A stretch of 16,978 nt of DNA from JBDTZF01 sp040005265 (GTDB lineage Bacteria > Verrucomicrobiota > Verrucomicrobiia > Chthoniobacterales > UBA10450), in contig JBDTZF010000055.1 in NCBI GenBank assembly GCA_040005265.1, positions 1-16,978 of the forward strand. The letters are read 5' to 3'. This document shows positions 1-6,568 of this stretch, piece by piece. Both the position numbers and the translations under genes were made by a program. Numbering within the stretch: position 1 is the first letter of the stretch; each line of letters starts with the position of its first letter. The notes beneath the pieces were generated by a model, which was given only the letters and a program-made list of their open reading frames with translations, had not been told where the DNA came from and did not search any database.

Positions 1-461
1 CAGCGAGTCACCGTCAGGTTCGCGTAATACATGAATATCGCCCCGCCCATTGGATTGCCCCAACAAGGGTCCATCTCAACGGCGCTTCCCCCGCCGATTA
101 TTAAGTCGGAGAAAGCAAAATTGCCGTTCGACATTTCAAAGATGCGGAAGTTGTTCGGATTTCCGCTGTCACGCGAAATACGCGCGCCGTTACCATGGAT
201 GGTCAGTGTCCCACCCGTATCCGGTCCAAGGTACGGCAAACCCGTTCTAAAACACAATTCCGCCGGCTCAAGGAGTGTATAATTCCCGTTGGGAGCGAGT
301 TCAATCGTGTCCTCTTCGCCGTTCGTGTTCGCCGTATTGATTGCACTAATAAGTGCGGCTACGTCGCCGTCTGGAATAACGAAGATCGCGGCGGGCGAAT
401 GCGAAGCGCCGAACAAGAGGGCAACGCCAGTGCAAAGGCAAAGTAATGTCTTCGATTTCGT
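1..461 (-). CDS. Secreted beta-helix / CSLREA-type repeat protein, N-terminal part, runs off the left edge
   Basis: About 154 codons are open on the minus strand and continue past base 1, so only the N-terminus is visible. A signal-peptide-like stretch (LLCLCTGVALLFG, then AxA-like SPAA) is followed by AALISAINTANTNGEEDTI and then NYTL, LTIHG, and GGAIFMYYANLTV. This is the pattern of secreted right-handed beta-helix proteins with a CSLREA-type start domain (polymorphic outer membrane or autotransporter-like). No ATG, GTG or TTG lies between the upstream in-frame stop (near 514) and the signal peptide. An ACG at 459-461, giving (M)KSKTLLCL, is where a start would be expected; an in-frame TTG at 414-416 would remove most of the signal peptide. 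The gene therefore either uses a rare start, carries a start-loss mutation, or has a base error. The secreted beta-helix reading is fairly sure; ligand and function are unknown. Confidence 0.7.
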
Positions 462-674
462 GATAATTTCGAATTTCTCGCAGCGCCAGGGCTCAGAGCG
501 ATACAGCAGGTCTTAGGCGAGTGCGGTGGATTGCACAACCGGCTCATCATTCGGCAGTTGAGACGCCCGCCGGCCCCACAGGCTCTCCACGGCGAGTCCG
601 ACCGGTGGCGGACAAGACGCTGTGCTACGGGCTGGGCTTGCCACGAGGGGCAAAGGAGGCTAGAAAAAAGCTCC
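462..674. other. Divergent intergenic region between the secreted protein gene and exbB
   Basis: This 213-nt stretch separates divergently oriented genes and should hold the promoters of both. No convincing -35/-10 pair was found by eye on either strand. Near the right end a TTGCC/GGCAA stem (about 638-653) sits directly before the AGGAGG of exbB. No known riboswitch core was recognised. Short open frames cross the stretch but have no protein-like character. Confidence 0.5.
655..674 (+). promoter_or_regulatory. exbB ribosome-binding site inside a small hairpin
   Basis: A strong Shine-Dalgarno sequence (AAAGGAGG, 652-659) lies 15 nt before the GTG at 675, which is longer than usual. The bases GGAGGCT (655-661) can pair with AGCTCC (669-674) around an A-rich loop, leaving one bulged G. 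Pairing would hide the Shine-Dalgarno sequence. The pairing is visible in the sequence; any regulatory role is inference. Confidence 0.35.
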
Positions 675-1343
675 GTGATTGATTACATCCAGAAGGGCGG
701 GTTGTTGATGTGGCCGATTCTGGTCTGCAGCATCTTTGCCATCGCCGTTTTCGCCGAGCGCCTCTTTTATCTCCATCGGGCGACGATCCATGTAGGCGAA
801 TTTCTGAAAGGCCTTTCCAATCTTATCCAGCGCCGCAACTTTGCCGAGGCATTACACGAATCGGCGGGGACGCCCGGTCCAGTGGCCCGGGTGATTCACT
901 CCGCCATTATCCGGCACGACGCGCCACGCTCGGAATTGCGCGACATCGTACAGGAGGCGGGCCAACTCGAGGTGCCGAAACTCGAGCGGTTCATGGGAGT
1001 GCTGGCAACGATCGCGTTCCTGGCCCCGTTACTCGGACTGCTCGGAACAGTCGCTGGAATGATTGACGCTTTCGGGACGATCGCATCGAGTGGCGGCTAC
1101 GTGACCGTCACCGAGTTATCGGGCGGTATATATAAGAGTCTGTTAACGACGGCGGCCGGACTGGTCGTCGCCACGCCTACATTCGTGGCCTACAGCTATC
1201 TTTCGTCGCGCGTGAATACGATGATGCACGACATGGAACGCGCCGGTATCGAAATTGTGCACATGCTGACGGAAACCACTCCGCTGGACAGCATCATTAG
1301 TTTCAAACAACCGGGCGAACGCGAAGCGCGTAAGGACATTTAA
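675..1343 (+). CDS. exbB: ExbB/TolQ/MotA-family proton channel subunit
   Basis: The 222-residue product is an inner-membrane proton-channel subunit that, with an ExbD/TolR partner, uses proton motive force to energise a TonB- or TolA-like protein. Three hydrophobic segments are visible at about residues 12-34, 108-130 and 155-178. The last two carry the small-residue-rich family signatures (APLLGLLGTVAGMIDAF; LLTTAAGLVVATPTF), with a cytoplasmic loop in between. The frame is open back to 531, but those upstream codons do not look like this family. GTG at 675 gives VIDYIQKGGLLMWPIL, the usual family start, and follows an AGGAGG; ATG at 708 would cut into the N-terminus. It heads an operon with exbD and a TonB-like gene. 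The family is clear; whether it serves TonB-type uptake or a Tol-type role cannot be decided from sequence alone. Confidence 0.9.
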   Translation: MIDYIQKGGLLMWPILVCSIFAIAVFAERLFYLHRATIHVGEFLKGLSNLIQRRNFAEALHESAGTPGPVARVIHSAIIRHDAPRSELRDIVQEAGQLEVPKLERFMGVLATIAFLAPLLGLLGTVAGMIDAFGTIASSGGYVTVTELSGGIYKSLLTTAAGLVVATPTFVAYSYLSSRVNTMMHDMERAGIEIVHMLTETTPLDSIISFKQPGEREARKDI

Positions 1344-1466
1344 CCACGAATAAACACCAATGAACACGAATTCCGGCAGGCCGATGGATTTCCAGGGGAA
1401 TGTGTCACCTTCCCCTACAGTGCGTTTCCGTGATTTGTGTCTATTTGTGTTCATTCGTGGTTAAAT
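1338..1466. repeat. Palindromic repeat element between exbB and exbD
   Basis: The arms are 1338-1371 and 1433-1466. Read inward from its own end, each begins with an identical ATTTAACCACGAAT, and the two agree at about 29 of 34 positions. Inside the arms the motif CACGAAT/ACAC recurs roughly every 10 bases. The centre holds a second perfect hairpin, AGGGGAA (1394-1400) with TTCCCCT (1410-1416). The left arm includes the exbB stop codon. From memory, TTAACCACGAAT-type sequences are dispersed in Verrucomicrobiota genomes, so this resembles a REP/MITE-like non-coding element. No transposase or clear target duplication was seen. It is the only sizeable gap in an otherwise overlapping operon, and its transcript would fold into a long stem. 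Confidence 0.75.
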
Positions 1467-1476
1467 CAGCACAGGC

Positions 1477-1881
1477 ATGAAGCTCAGCCGGACGAAGGAA
1501 TATAACTTCGGCTGGCTCGTGGTGATTCCACTCCTTGACGTAGTCTTTCTGCTCCTCTTTTTTCTCCTGCTCAGCTCGCATTTTGTTTTGCAGCCGGGCA
1601 TTTCCGTTTCGATGCCGTTCTCGCGCTTTACGCTCGGCCCTCAGGTCAATCAACGAATCATCAGCATCACGGGCGGCGCGGCGCCGGCGATTTATTTCCG
1701 GGATCAAAAGATCACGCTGGAACAACTGGGTCCCATGCTGGACCTGGCCAAGCGCGAAGGACAATCGATCATCATCAAGGCGGACCGATTTACGCCCTAC
1801 GAGCTGGTTGTCGAAGTGACAAACGCGGCGCTCGAACATGGAATTACCTCCGTGGCATTAGCAGCAGCGCCACCGCGATGA
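1477..1881 (+). CDS. exbD: ExbD/TolR-family proton channel subunit
   Basis: This 134-residue single-pass membrane protein is the expected partner of the ExbB-like subunit encoded before it. After a short cytoplasmic N-terminus, one membrane helix (about residues 13-34) contains PLLDVVFLLLFF. Asp21 sits where family members carry the essential proton-carrying Asp. The periplasmic part (about 40-134) ends in the usual pattern: an IIIKAD strand, then a helix (YELVVEVTNAALEHG) and a hydrophobic strand. Length is normal for the family. Its stop overlaps the next start as ATGA (1878-1881), implying coupled translation with the TonB-like gene. The 133 nt separating it from exbB are filled by the palindromic repeat. 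Confidence 0.9.
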   Translation: MKLSRTKEYNFGWLVVIPLLDVVFLLLFFLLLSSHFVLQPGISVSMPFSRFTLGPQVNQRIISITGGAAPAIYFRDQKITLEQLGPMLDLAKREGQSIIIKADRFTPYELVVEVTNAALEHGITSVALAAAPPR

Positions 1882-2669
1882 ACGCTTCACTTTCGCCCTC
1901 TGCAACCGCACCGCTTCTTTTTCATTGGGAACGGCCACGTCCCCGCAGAAGGGCGATTGTTCTCTTTATTCTCGGGTCGTTAATTGCCCATGCCCTGTGC
2001 TTTTACGTTTTCCAGATTGTTTATCCGCCAACCGTCGCCCTTCTACCGCCGCCCGCCCGGGTCAGTTTGATCACAGCCGATTCCGAAGAAGGCCGCTCTC
2101 TGCTGCGCTGGATAGAAGCGGAAGATCCCGCGCTCGCGTTTGCCACCCATCGTCCGCCAGAGGCGAGGCTGCGAGCCTTACCGAAACTGACGCACGTTCC
2201 GTCCTATCTTACCAAGGAGCCGATCCTCAAACAGGCGCCGCCGCCGCAGGTAGATCTTCGGCCCCCGAGTTCAAACCCGTCAGGTCCGGTACCGATCGTG
2301 CGCCGGTCGGCCATGCCGGCGACAGGCCCGATACCAACCACTGTTTCGTTTTCAAATGAGCTCGAGACTCTGGGCGCACCGACCTTGCCCACGCCAAAAT
2401 TTGCCGCATCTAATAATACAGAGGCTGCTCAAAACGTGCGATTTCGCGTAGCGGTGAATAGTGCCGGCGTGGTTCGCTACTGTTTTCCGCTCGATGCCGC
2501 AGGCGACCCGGCCTTGGACGAGCAAGCTCGCAACTACCTTGTGCTTTGCCGTTTTCCGGCACGGGCCGGTGAGAAAGAGGATGAGTCTCTCGTTTGGGGA
2601 ACCGCTCTGGTTGAATGGGGCAACGACGTCGCGCGACCACCAGCCCCTTCGAAAGGTAATTCTCCGTGA
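1878..2669 (+). CDS. TonB-like energy-transducing protein
   Basis: The 263-residue protein has the layout of TonB. There is a basic N-terminus (RPRPRRR), one membrane helix at about 26-48, a long proline-rich periplasmic linker (about 50-175) and a small C-terminal domain (about 185-250) with the strand pattern NVRFRVAVNSAGVV and ALDEQARNYL. The helix carries SLIAH, placing Ser34 and His38 with the same spacing as the Ser and His of the E. coli TonB helix that are needed for coupling to ExbB/ExbD. The C-terminal domain has two cysteines (202 and 224). Similarity to classical TonB is at the level of layout and motif, so a paralogue serving another envelope process is possible. It overlaps exbD by ATGA and the next gene by GTGA. 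Confidence 0.75.
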   Translation: MNASLSPSATAPLLFHWERPRPRRRAIVLFILGSLIAHALCFYVFQIVYPPTVALLPPPARVSLITADSEEGRSLLRWIEAEDPALAFATHRPPEARLRALPKLTHVPSYLTKEPILKQAPPPQVDLRPPSSNPSGPVPIVRRSAMPATGPIPTTVSFSNELETLGAPTLPTPKFAASNNTEAAQNVRFRVAVNSAGVVRYCFPLDAAGDPALDEQARNYLVLCRFPARAGEKEDESLVWGTALVEWGNDVARPPAPSKGNSP

Positions 2670-2905
2670 TCCAGGTCAGCCTCACCACCCTGGTCACGAT
2701 TTATTTGCTGCTTTTCCTTGCGGCGGTTTTTCTCTTCTGGATAGTGGAAGAATGGAATCGCCGCCGGCGCGAACGTCGAGCCTTACGGTATCGGCTGCGC
2801 TGTGTGATTTGCGCATTCGAATTTGAAGATCGAACCGACGCGTTGCTTCCACGGTGTCCGCGCTGTGGAAGTTTGAACGAGCGATTCAAACTGGAGCGAA
2901 TTTAA
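2666..2905 (+). CDS. Small membrane-anchored zinc-ribbon protein
   Basis: The 79-residue product has an N-terminal hydrophobic helix (about 5-27), a strongly basic stretch (NRRRRERRALRYRLR) and a zinc-ribbon pattern C46-x2-C49 ... C64-x2-C67. The basic stretch after the helix predicts that the zinc ribbon faces the cytoplasm. It starts with GTG overlapping the stop of the TonB-like gene (GTGA, 2666-2669) and ends 2 nt before guaB3, so it is translationally linked to both. I do not recognise a named family. A metal-binding anchor or regulatory partner of the ExbBD-TonB complex is conceivable from position only. The four cysteines and tight packing make it very likely a real gene. Confidence 0.75.
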   Translation: MIQVSLTTLVTIYLLLFLAAVFLFWIVEEWNRRRRERRALRYRLRCVICAFEFEDRTDALLPRCPRCGSLNERFKLERI

Positions 2906-2907
2906 TT

Positions 2908-4086
2908 ATGGGAATGTGGATCGGTCGTAATCGCAAAGCACGGGTGACCTACGGTTTCGACGAGATTGCGCTCGTACCCGGGCGCGTCACGATCAATCCT
3001 AACGAGGTCGACACGAGGTTTCGTCTGCCTAGAAGAAACGCAGACCCACTGGAACTGAAAATTCCAATCATAGCCAGCGCAATGGATGGCGTTGTCGATG
3101 TTCGATTCGCGATCGCCATGAGCAAACTCGGCGGCCTGGCCGTGCTGAATCTTGAAGGCGTGCAAACCCGCTACAAAAATCCGCAGGAAGTTCTGCAAAA
3201 AGTCGTCGAGGCGGACAAATCCGCGGTCACGTCGCTATTGCAGAAAATCTATCAGGAACCGGTTCAAGAAAGTCTGATCGCGGCGCGGATAAAGGAGATC
3301 AAGGACAGCGGCGCGCTCGCCGCGGTCAGCTCCATCCCGCAGCGCGCCTCCGAGTTTGGCAGAATCGCCCAGGAGGCGGGGGCCGATGTCTTCGTCGTGC
3401 AAAGCACCGTTTCAACGGCGCGGCATGTTTCATCGGAATATAAATCGCTTGAGCTGGAAAAATTCTGCCAGGAGATGAGGATTCCAGTGATTGTCGGCAA
3501 CACGGTCGGATTCGAAGTGACCTATGAAATCATGGAATGCGGGCCGGCCGCAGTGCTGGTCGGCGTGGGACCGGGGGCGGCCTGCACCTCACGGGGCGTG
3601 CTGGGGCTTGGTGTCCCGCAAGTCACCGCCACGGTTGACTGCGCGGCCGCGCGTGACGCCTACTTCAAAAAGACCGCTCGTTATGTGCCAATCATTACTG
3701 ATGGCGGCATGAGCAAGGGGGGCGACGTCTGCAAGGCGCTCGCTTGCGGTGCCGACGCGGTCATGGTGGGCAGCGCGTTTGCTAAGTCAAAGGAAGCACC
3801 GGGCCAGGGTTACCATTGGGGCATGGCCACTCCGCACCAAAATCTCCCGCGAGGCACCCGCATCAAAGTCGGCACGACCGGTTCATTAAAACAGATTCTA
3901 TTCGGCCCCGCCGAAGTCGACGACGGAAGCCAAAACCTGGCCGGCGCGATCACCACCTGCATGGGCAACGTCGGCGCGCGCGATCTCTCCGAATTCCAGC
4001 AGACGGAAATTATCATCGCGCCTTCGATCAGGACGGAAGGCAAACTTTTCCAGACGGTGCAGAGCGTCGGAATGGGAACGAACTAA
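2908..4086 (+). CDS. guaB3: GuaB3-type IMP dehydrogenase family protein
   Basis: The 392-residue TIM-barrel protein belongs to the IMP dehydrogenase/GMP reductase family of purine metabolism. The N-terminus (ARVTYGFDEIALVPGR, then PIIASAMDGVVD and LGGLAVLNLEG) and the absence of CBS domains mark the GuaB3 branch known from actinobacteria and cyanobacteria. The nucleotide site is intact: GPGAACTSRG with the catalytic Cys226, then DGGMSKGGDVCKALACGA for the phosphate. The open frame reaches back to 2854, but that part overlaps the zinc-ribbon gene. ATG 2908 has GGAG 11 nt upstream (2893-2896) and is preferred; ATG 2914 is possible. GuaB3 proteins have been variously annotated as IMP dehydrogenase or GMP reductase. 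I recall IMP dehydrogenase activity being reported for a cyanobacterial member, but direction here is not provable from sequence. Confidence 0.88.
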   Translation: MGMWIGRNRKARVTYGFDEIALVPGRVTINPNEVDTRFRLPRRNADPLELKIPIIASAMDGVVDVRFAIAMSKLGGLAVLNLEGVQTRYKNPQEVLQKVVEADKSAVTSLLQKIYQEPVQESLIAARIKEIKDSGALAAVSSIPQRASEFGRIAQEAGADVFVVQSTVSTARHVSSEYKSLELEKFCQEMRIPVIVGNTVGFEVTYEIMECGPAAVLVGVGPGAACTSRGVLGLGVPQVTATVDCAAARDAYFKKTARYVPIITDGGMSKGGDVCKALACGADAVMVGSAFAKSKEAPGQGYHWGMATPHQNLPRGTRIKVGTTGSLKQILFGPAEVDDGSQNLAGAITTCMGNVGARDLSEFQQTEIIIAPSIRTEGKLFQTVQSVGMGTN

Positions 4087-4090
4087 GAAA

Positions 4091-4112
4091 GTGGCCAGTG
4101 ACGAGTGACCAG
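4091..4112. repeat. Short heptamer-type repeat upstream of fabF
   Basis: Within the 76-nt gap between guaB3 and fabF, AGTGACG and AGTGACC are adjacent (about 4097-4110), preceded by a related GGCCAGTGAC. It resembles degenerate heptamer repeats built on TGACC, a second form of which occurs at 11641-11668. It is very short and could be chance. Confidence 0.4.
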
Positions 4113-4162
4113 TTTATTGTCCCTCATCGTCTTCGGACCTCGTTAGAAGTCACCGGACAATC

Positions 4163-5413
4163 ATGAACAAAGATCGCAGAGTTGTCATTACAGGCCTTGG
4201 GGTGGTCACGCCAGTCGGAAACGATCTGGAGACATTCTGGTCGAATCTCAAGAATGGCGTCAGCGGCATTCGCAAGATCGAAGCCTTCGATACTTCCGCT
4301 TACGATTGCCAGATAGCCGGCGAAGTACGCAACTTCGATGCGAAACCTTTTTTCAAGAACCCAAAGGACGTCCGGCGCACCGATCGTTTTACGCAATTCG
4401 CCATGGCTGCAGCGAAAATGGCGTTGGATGACGGTGGCGTCGAAGTGGAGAAACTCCGGCGGGACCGGTTCGGCGTGATCGTCAGTAGCGGCATTGGTGG
4501 ATTGAAGACGCTCCAGGACCAGCACGCGATCTTGCTCAGCAAGGGCCCGTCGCGGAATTCCCCGTTTACCATTCCGATGCTCATCAGCAATATGGCCAGC
4601 GGGATGATCTCGATGGAATATGGCCTGCAAGGCCCGAACCTTTGCATTGTCACCGCCTGTGCGACTTCCAACAATGCCATCGGCGAATCGTGGCGCATGA
4701 TAAAGTTCGGCGACGCCGATATTTTCCTGGCTGGCGGTTCCGAGGCGTCGATTGTGGCGATCGGGCTGGCGGGATTCGGCGCCATGAGAGCGTTGAGCAC
4801 ACGCAACAACGAACCGGAGCGCGCTTCGCGCCCGTTCGACCGCGACCGGGACGGTTTTGTCATGAGCGAAGGCGCAGGTGTCGTCGTCGTAGAATCGCTC
4901 GAACACGCTCAGGCGCGCGGCGCAAAAATTTACTGCGAGCTGGCCGGTTACGGCCTAAGCGCTGACGCTTATCACATGACGGCGCCGCCGCCGGATGGCG
5001 AAGGCGCAGCCAGAGCCATGCAGATGGCGTTGGGCCATGCCGGCATCGCTCCCACGGATGTTGATTACATTAACGCGCACGCCACCTCGACTGACATTGG
5101 CGATGTCTGCGAAACGCGCGCGATCAAGAAAGTATTCGGCGACCACGCATATAAGGTTTCGATCAGCGCCACCAAATCGATGACCGGACATTTGTTAGGC
5201 GGAGCCGGCGCGGTGGAGATGGCGGCTTGCGCGTTGAGCATTCGCGATTCGGTGATCCCACCCACGATTAACCTCGAGCATCCGGATGAGAACTGCGATC
5301 TGGATTACACTCCCAACGTCGCCAAGGAAAAGAAGGTTCGAGTTGCGCTAAATAACGCTTTCGGCTTTGGCGGCCATAACGCCACCCTCATTGCCAAGGC
5401 GTTCGAAGGCTAG
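4163..5413 (+). CDS. fabF: Beta-ketoacyl-ACP synthase II
   Basis: The 416-residue enzyme is a condensing enzyme of fatty acid synthesis: it elongates acyl chains with malonyl-ACP in the cytoplasm. The thiolase-fold catalytic triad is complete: Cys166 in VTACATS, His306 in NAHATST and His343 in KSMTGHLLG. The N-terminal VVITGLGVVTPVG and the C-terminal NNAFGFGGHNATL are typical, and length is normal for FabF. The start is ATG 4163 with no clear Shine-Dalgarno sequence. No acpP or other fab gene is adjacent; it lies 76 nt after guaB3 and may be cotranscribed. Its TAG (5411-5413) overlaps the end of the convergent roadblock gene, leaving no space for a terminator. Confidence 0.93.
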   Translation: MNKDRRVVITGLGVVTPVGNDLETFWSNLKNGVSGIRKIEAFDTSAYDCQIAGEVRNFDAKPFFKNPKDVRRTDRFTQFAMAAAKMALDDGGVEVEKLRRDRFGVIVSSGIGGLKTLQDQHAILLSKGPSRNSPFTIPMLISNMASGMISMEYGLQGPNLCIVTACATSNNAIGESWRMIKFGDADIFLAGGSEASIVAIGLAGFGAMRALSTRNNEPERASRPFDRDRDGFVMSEGAGVVVVESLEHAQARGAKIYCELAGYGLSADAYHMTAPPPDGEGAARAMQMALGHAGIAPTDVDYINAHATSTDIGDVCETRAIKKVFGDHAYKVSISATKSMTGHLLGGAGAVEMAACALSIRDSVIPPTINLEHPDENCDLDYTPNVAKEKKVRVALNNAFGFGGHNATLIAKAFEG

Positions 5414-5886
5414 GTCCTGACCTGATCGACAAAGATCGGCGCAGCCGAAATATCCGCCGCGGTAAACACGAGGCCGTGCCCTCCGCGCTGCAATTTCTTA
5501 AGAAGAACCGCCACGCTCTGCGCCGCCTGGGTTGAATAGAAGCGCACCAGACCGACCGTCGTGCGCACGCTAAAGATCGTAATCATGATCGTCTCCTCAT
5601 CGACTGAATTCATGAACATGTGATTGCCGTTACCCTGGTGATACAACGCATTGAATTCGACCTCGCCGATGCGGCGGGCGAGTTCGCGAGTGGCGGCGAA
5701 AGATCCCGCGGCGAGCGCAGCAATGATTGTAACGTCCATTGCGGTCACATCGCCAAACTGCGAGATGACATTGCCACCCCGGTCGATCACGATCGTCAGT
5801 TCCGCTTCCGCCTTTTTCAAGAAATCGGCGAGCACCGCGTCGAGCGTGGCGACATCTTCAATGGTCAGGACAGGGATCTGGTTCAT
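5410..5886 (-). CDS. mglB: MglB-like roadblock/LC7 protein
   Basis: This 158-residue protein has a roadblock/LC7 fold spanning about residues 12-135, with the family pattern of an amphipathic helix (LDAVLADFLKKA), strands (LTIVIDRGGNVISQFG), a helix (IIAALAAGSFAATRELAR), FNALYHQG, and TVGLVRFY. The order of these elements and several matched residues parallel Myxococcus MglB, the GTPase-activating partner of MglA that controls cell polarity and motility. It is the last gene of the five-gene operon and overlaps mglA by 4 nt (ATGA on the minus strand), which supports a direct GTPase-roadblock partnership. Myxococcus has mglB before mglA; here the order is reversed. Roadblock family is sure; GAP activity is inferred from family and context. 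Confidence 0.85.
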   Translation of the reverse strand: MNQIPVLTIEDVATLDAVLADFLKKAEAELTIVIDRGGNVISQFGDVTAMDVTIIAALAAGSFAATRELARRIGEVEFNALYHQGNGNHMFMNSVDEETIMITIFSVRTTVGLVRFYSTQAAQSVAVLLKKLQRGGHGLVFTAADISAAPIFVDQVRT

Positions 5887-6560
5887 GCTGGCGCTCGAGT
5901 ACTCGGTTCCTGAGCCGAGGGCGGATCGATTGGAATGGCAATTGGCGACGGCGGCCTTTGCGGCACGTCACTTTGTTTGCTGAATTTATGAAGCAGGATT
6001 TGCGACACGGCGTTCAGCGCCGCGAAAACATTTTGGCCGGTGCTGGAGATCACCTCAAAACTCTGGAGCCGTTTCTTCCGGTTGTTCAAAGTGTACTCCA
6101 TGTAATTGACCGGGGCGACGTTGCCCAAATCGCGCTTGTTGTATTCCAACACCAGAGGAACGTCGTCGATCGCGACATTCTGAAGCGCCAGGTTTTCACC
6201 GAGATTTTTAAAACTCTCGACGTTCTCTTCCATTTTTTCCCATTGGGAATCGGCTACGAAAACGATTCCGTCCGTGCTGCGCAAAACGAGCTGGCGAGTT
6301 GCGTTATAAATAACCTGGCCGGGGACGGTGTAGAGCTGGAATTTGGTAACGAAACCCTTGATGACCACCGCATTGAGGGGAAGGAAATCGAAAAACAAGG
6401 TGCGATCGGACGCAGTGGCCAGTGACACCATGTCGCCTCGGTTTTTCGGACTGATCCGCTGATGAATGTAGGCAAGGTTAGTCGTCTTGCCGCAGAGAGC
6501 CGGGCCGTAATACACGATCTTGAATTGAATCTCGCGGCTCGCGTAGTTGATGATCGACAT
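5883..6560 (-). CDS. mglA: MglA-type small Ras-like GTPase
   Basis: The 225-residue protein is a prokaryotic small GTPase of the MglA group, which in Myxococcus and Thermus controls where pili or motility complexes act. The N-terminus NYASREIQFKIVYYGPALCG is nearly that of Myxococcus MglA. Visible motifs are the P-loop GPALCGKTTN (19-28), SDRTLFFDF, the MglA-specific TVPGQ in place of DxxG (78-82), NKRD (141-144) and ISST (171-174). Arg53 and Gln82, the residues known to matter for MglB-stimulated hydrolysis, fall at the same numbers. After about residue 195 a proline-rich tail (PPSPIAIPIDPP) extends beyond the usual end; I do not know its role. Roadblock proteins are encoded on both sides: 8 nt upstream and overlapping by 4 nt downstream. 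Confidence 0.93.
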   Translation of the reverse strand: MSIINYASREIQFKIVYYGPALCGKTTNLAYIHQRISPKNRGDMVSLATASDRTLFFDFLPLNAVVIKGFVTKFQLYTVPGQVIYNATRQLVLRSTDGIVFVADSQWEKMEENVESFKNLGENLALQNVAIDDVPLVLEYNKRDLGNVAPVNYMEYTLNNRKKRLQSFEVISSTGQNVFAALNAVSQILLHKFSKQSDVPQRPPSPIAIPIDPPSAQEPSTRAPA

Positions 6561-6568
6561 ACCTTACT

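Noticed and set aside
359..550. Minus-strand 63-codon frame with an ATG at 550
   Set aside because: It overlaps the signal-peptide region of the beta-helix gene in a different frame and shows no protein-like pattern.
636..655. ACGA loop in TTGCC-ACGAGG-GGCAA upstream of exbB, resembling a guanidine-II riboswitch hairpin
   Set aside because: That riboswitch needs two such hairpins with G/C-closed ACGR loops; only one is seen, closed the other way, and the downstream genes do not fit.
531..674. Upstream extension of the exbB frame to an ATG at 531
   Set aside because: The extra 48 residues are Arg-rich and unlike the family, and the AGGAGG site lies just before GTG 675.
4117..4160. Inverted repeat TTGTCC ... 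GGACAA just before fabF as a possible operator
   Set aside because: Only 6 bases per arm with 32 between; expected by chance and not a known fatty-acid regulator site.
6415..6426. Twelve bases (GTGGCCAGTGAC) identical to 4091-4102
   Set aside because: The second copy is coding sequence inside a conserved part of mglA, so it is most likely coincidence.
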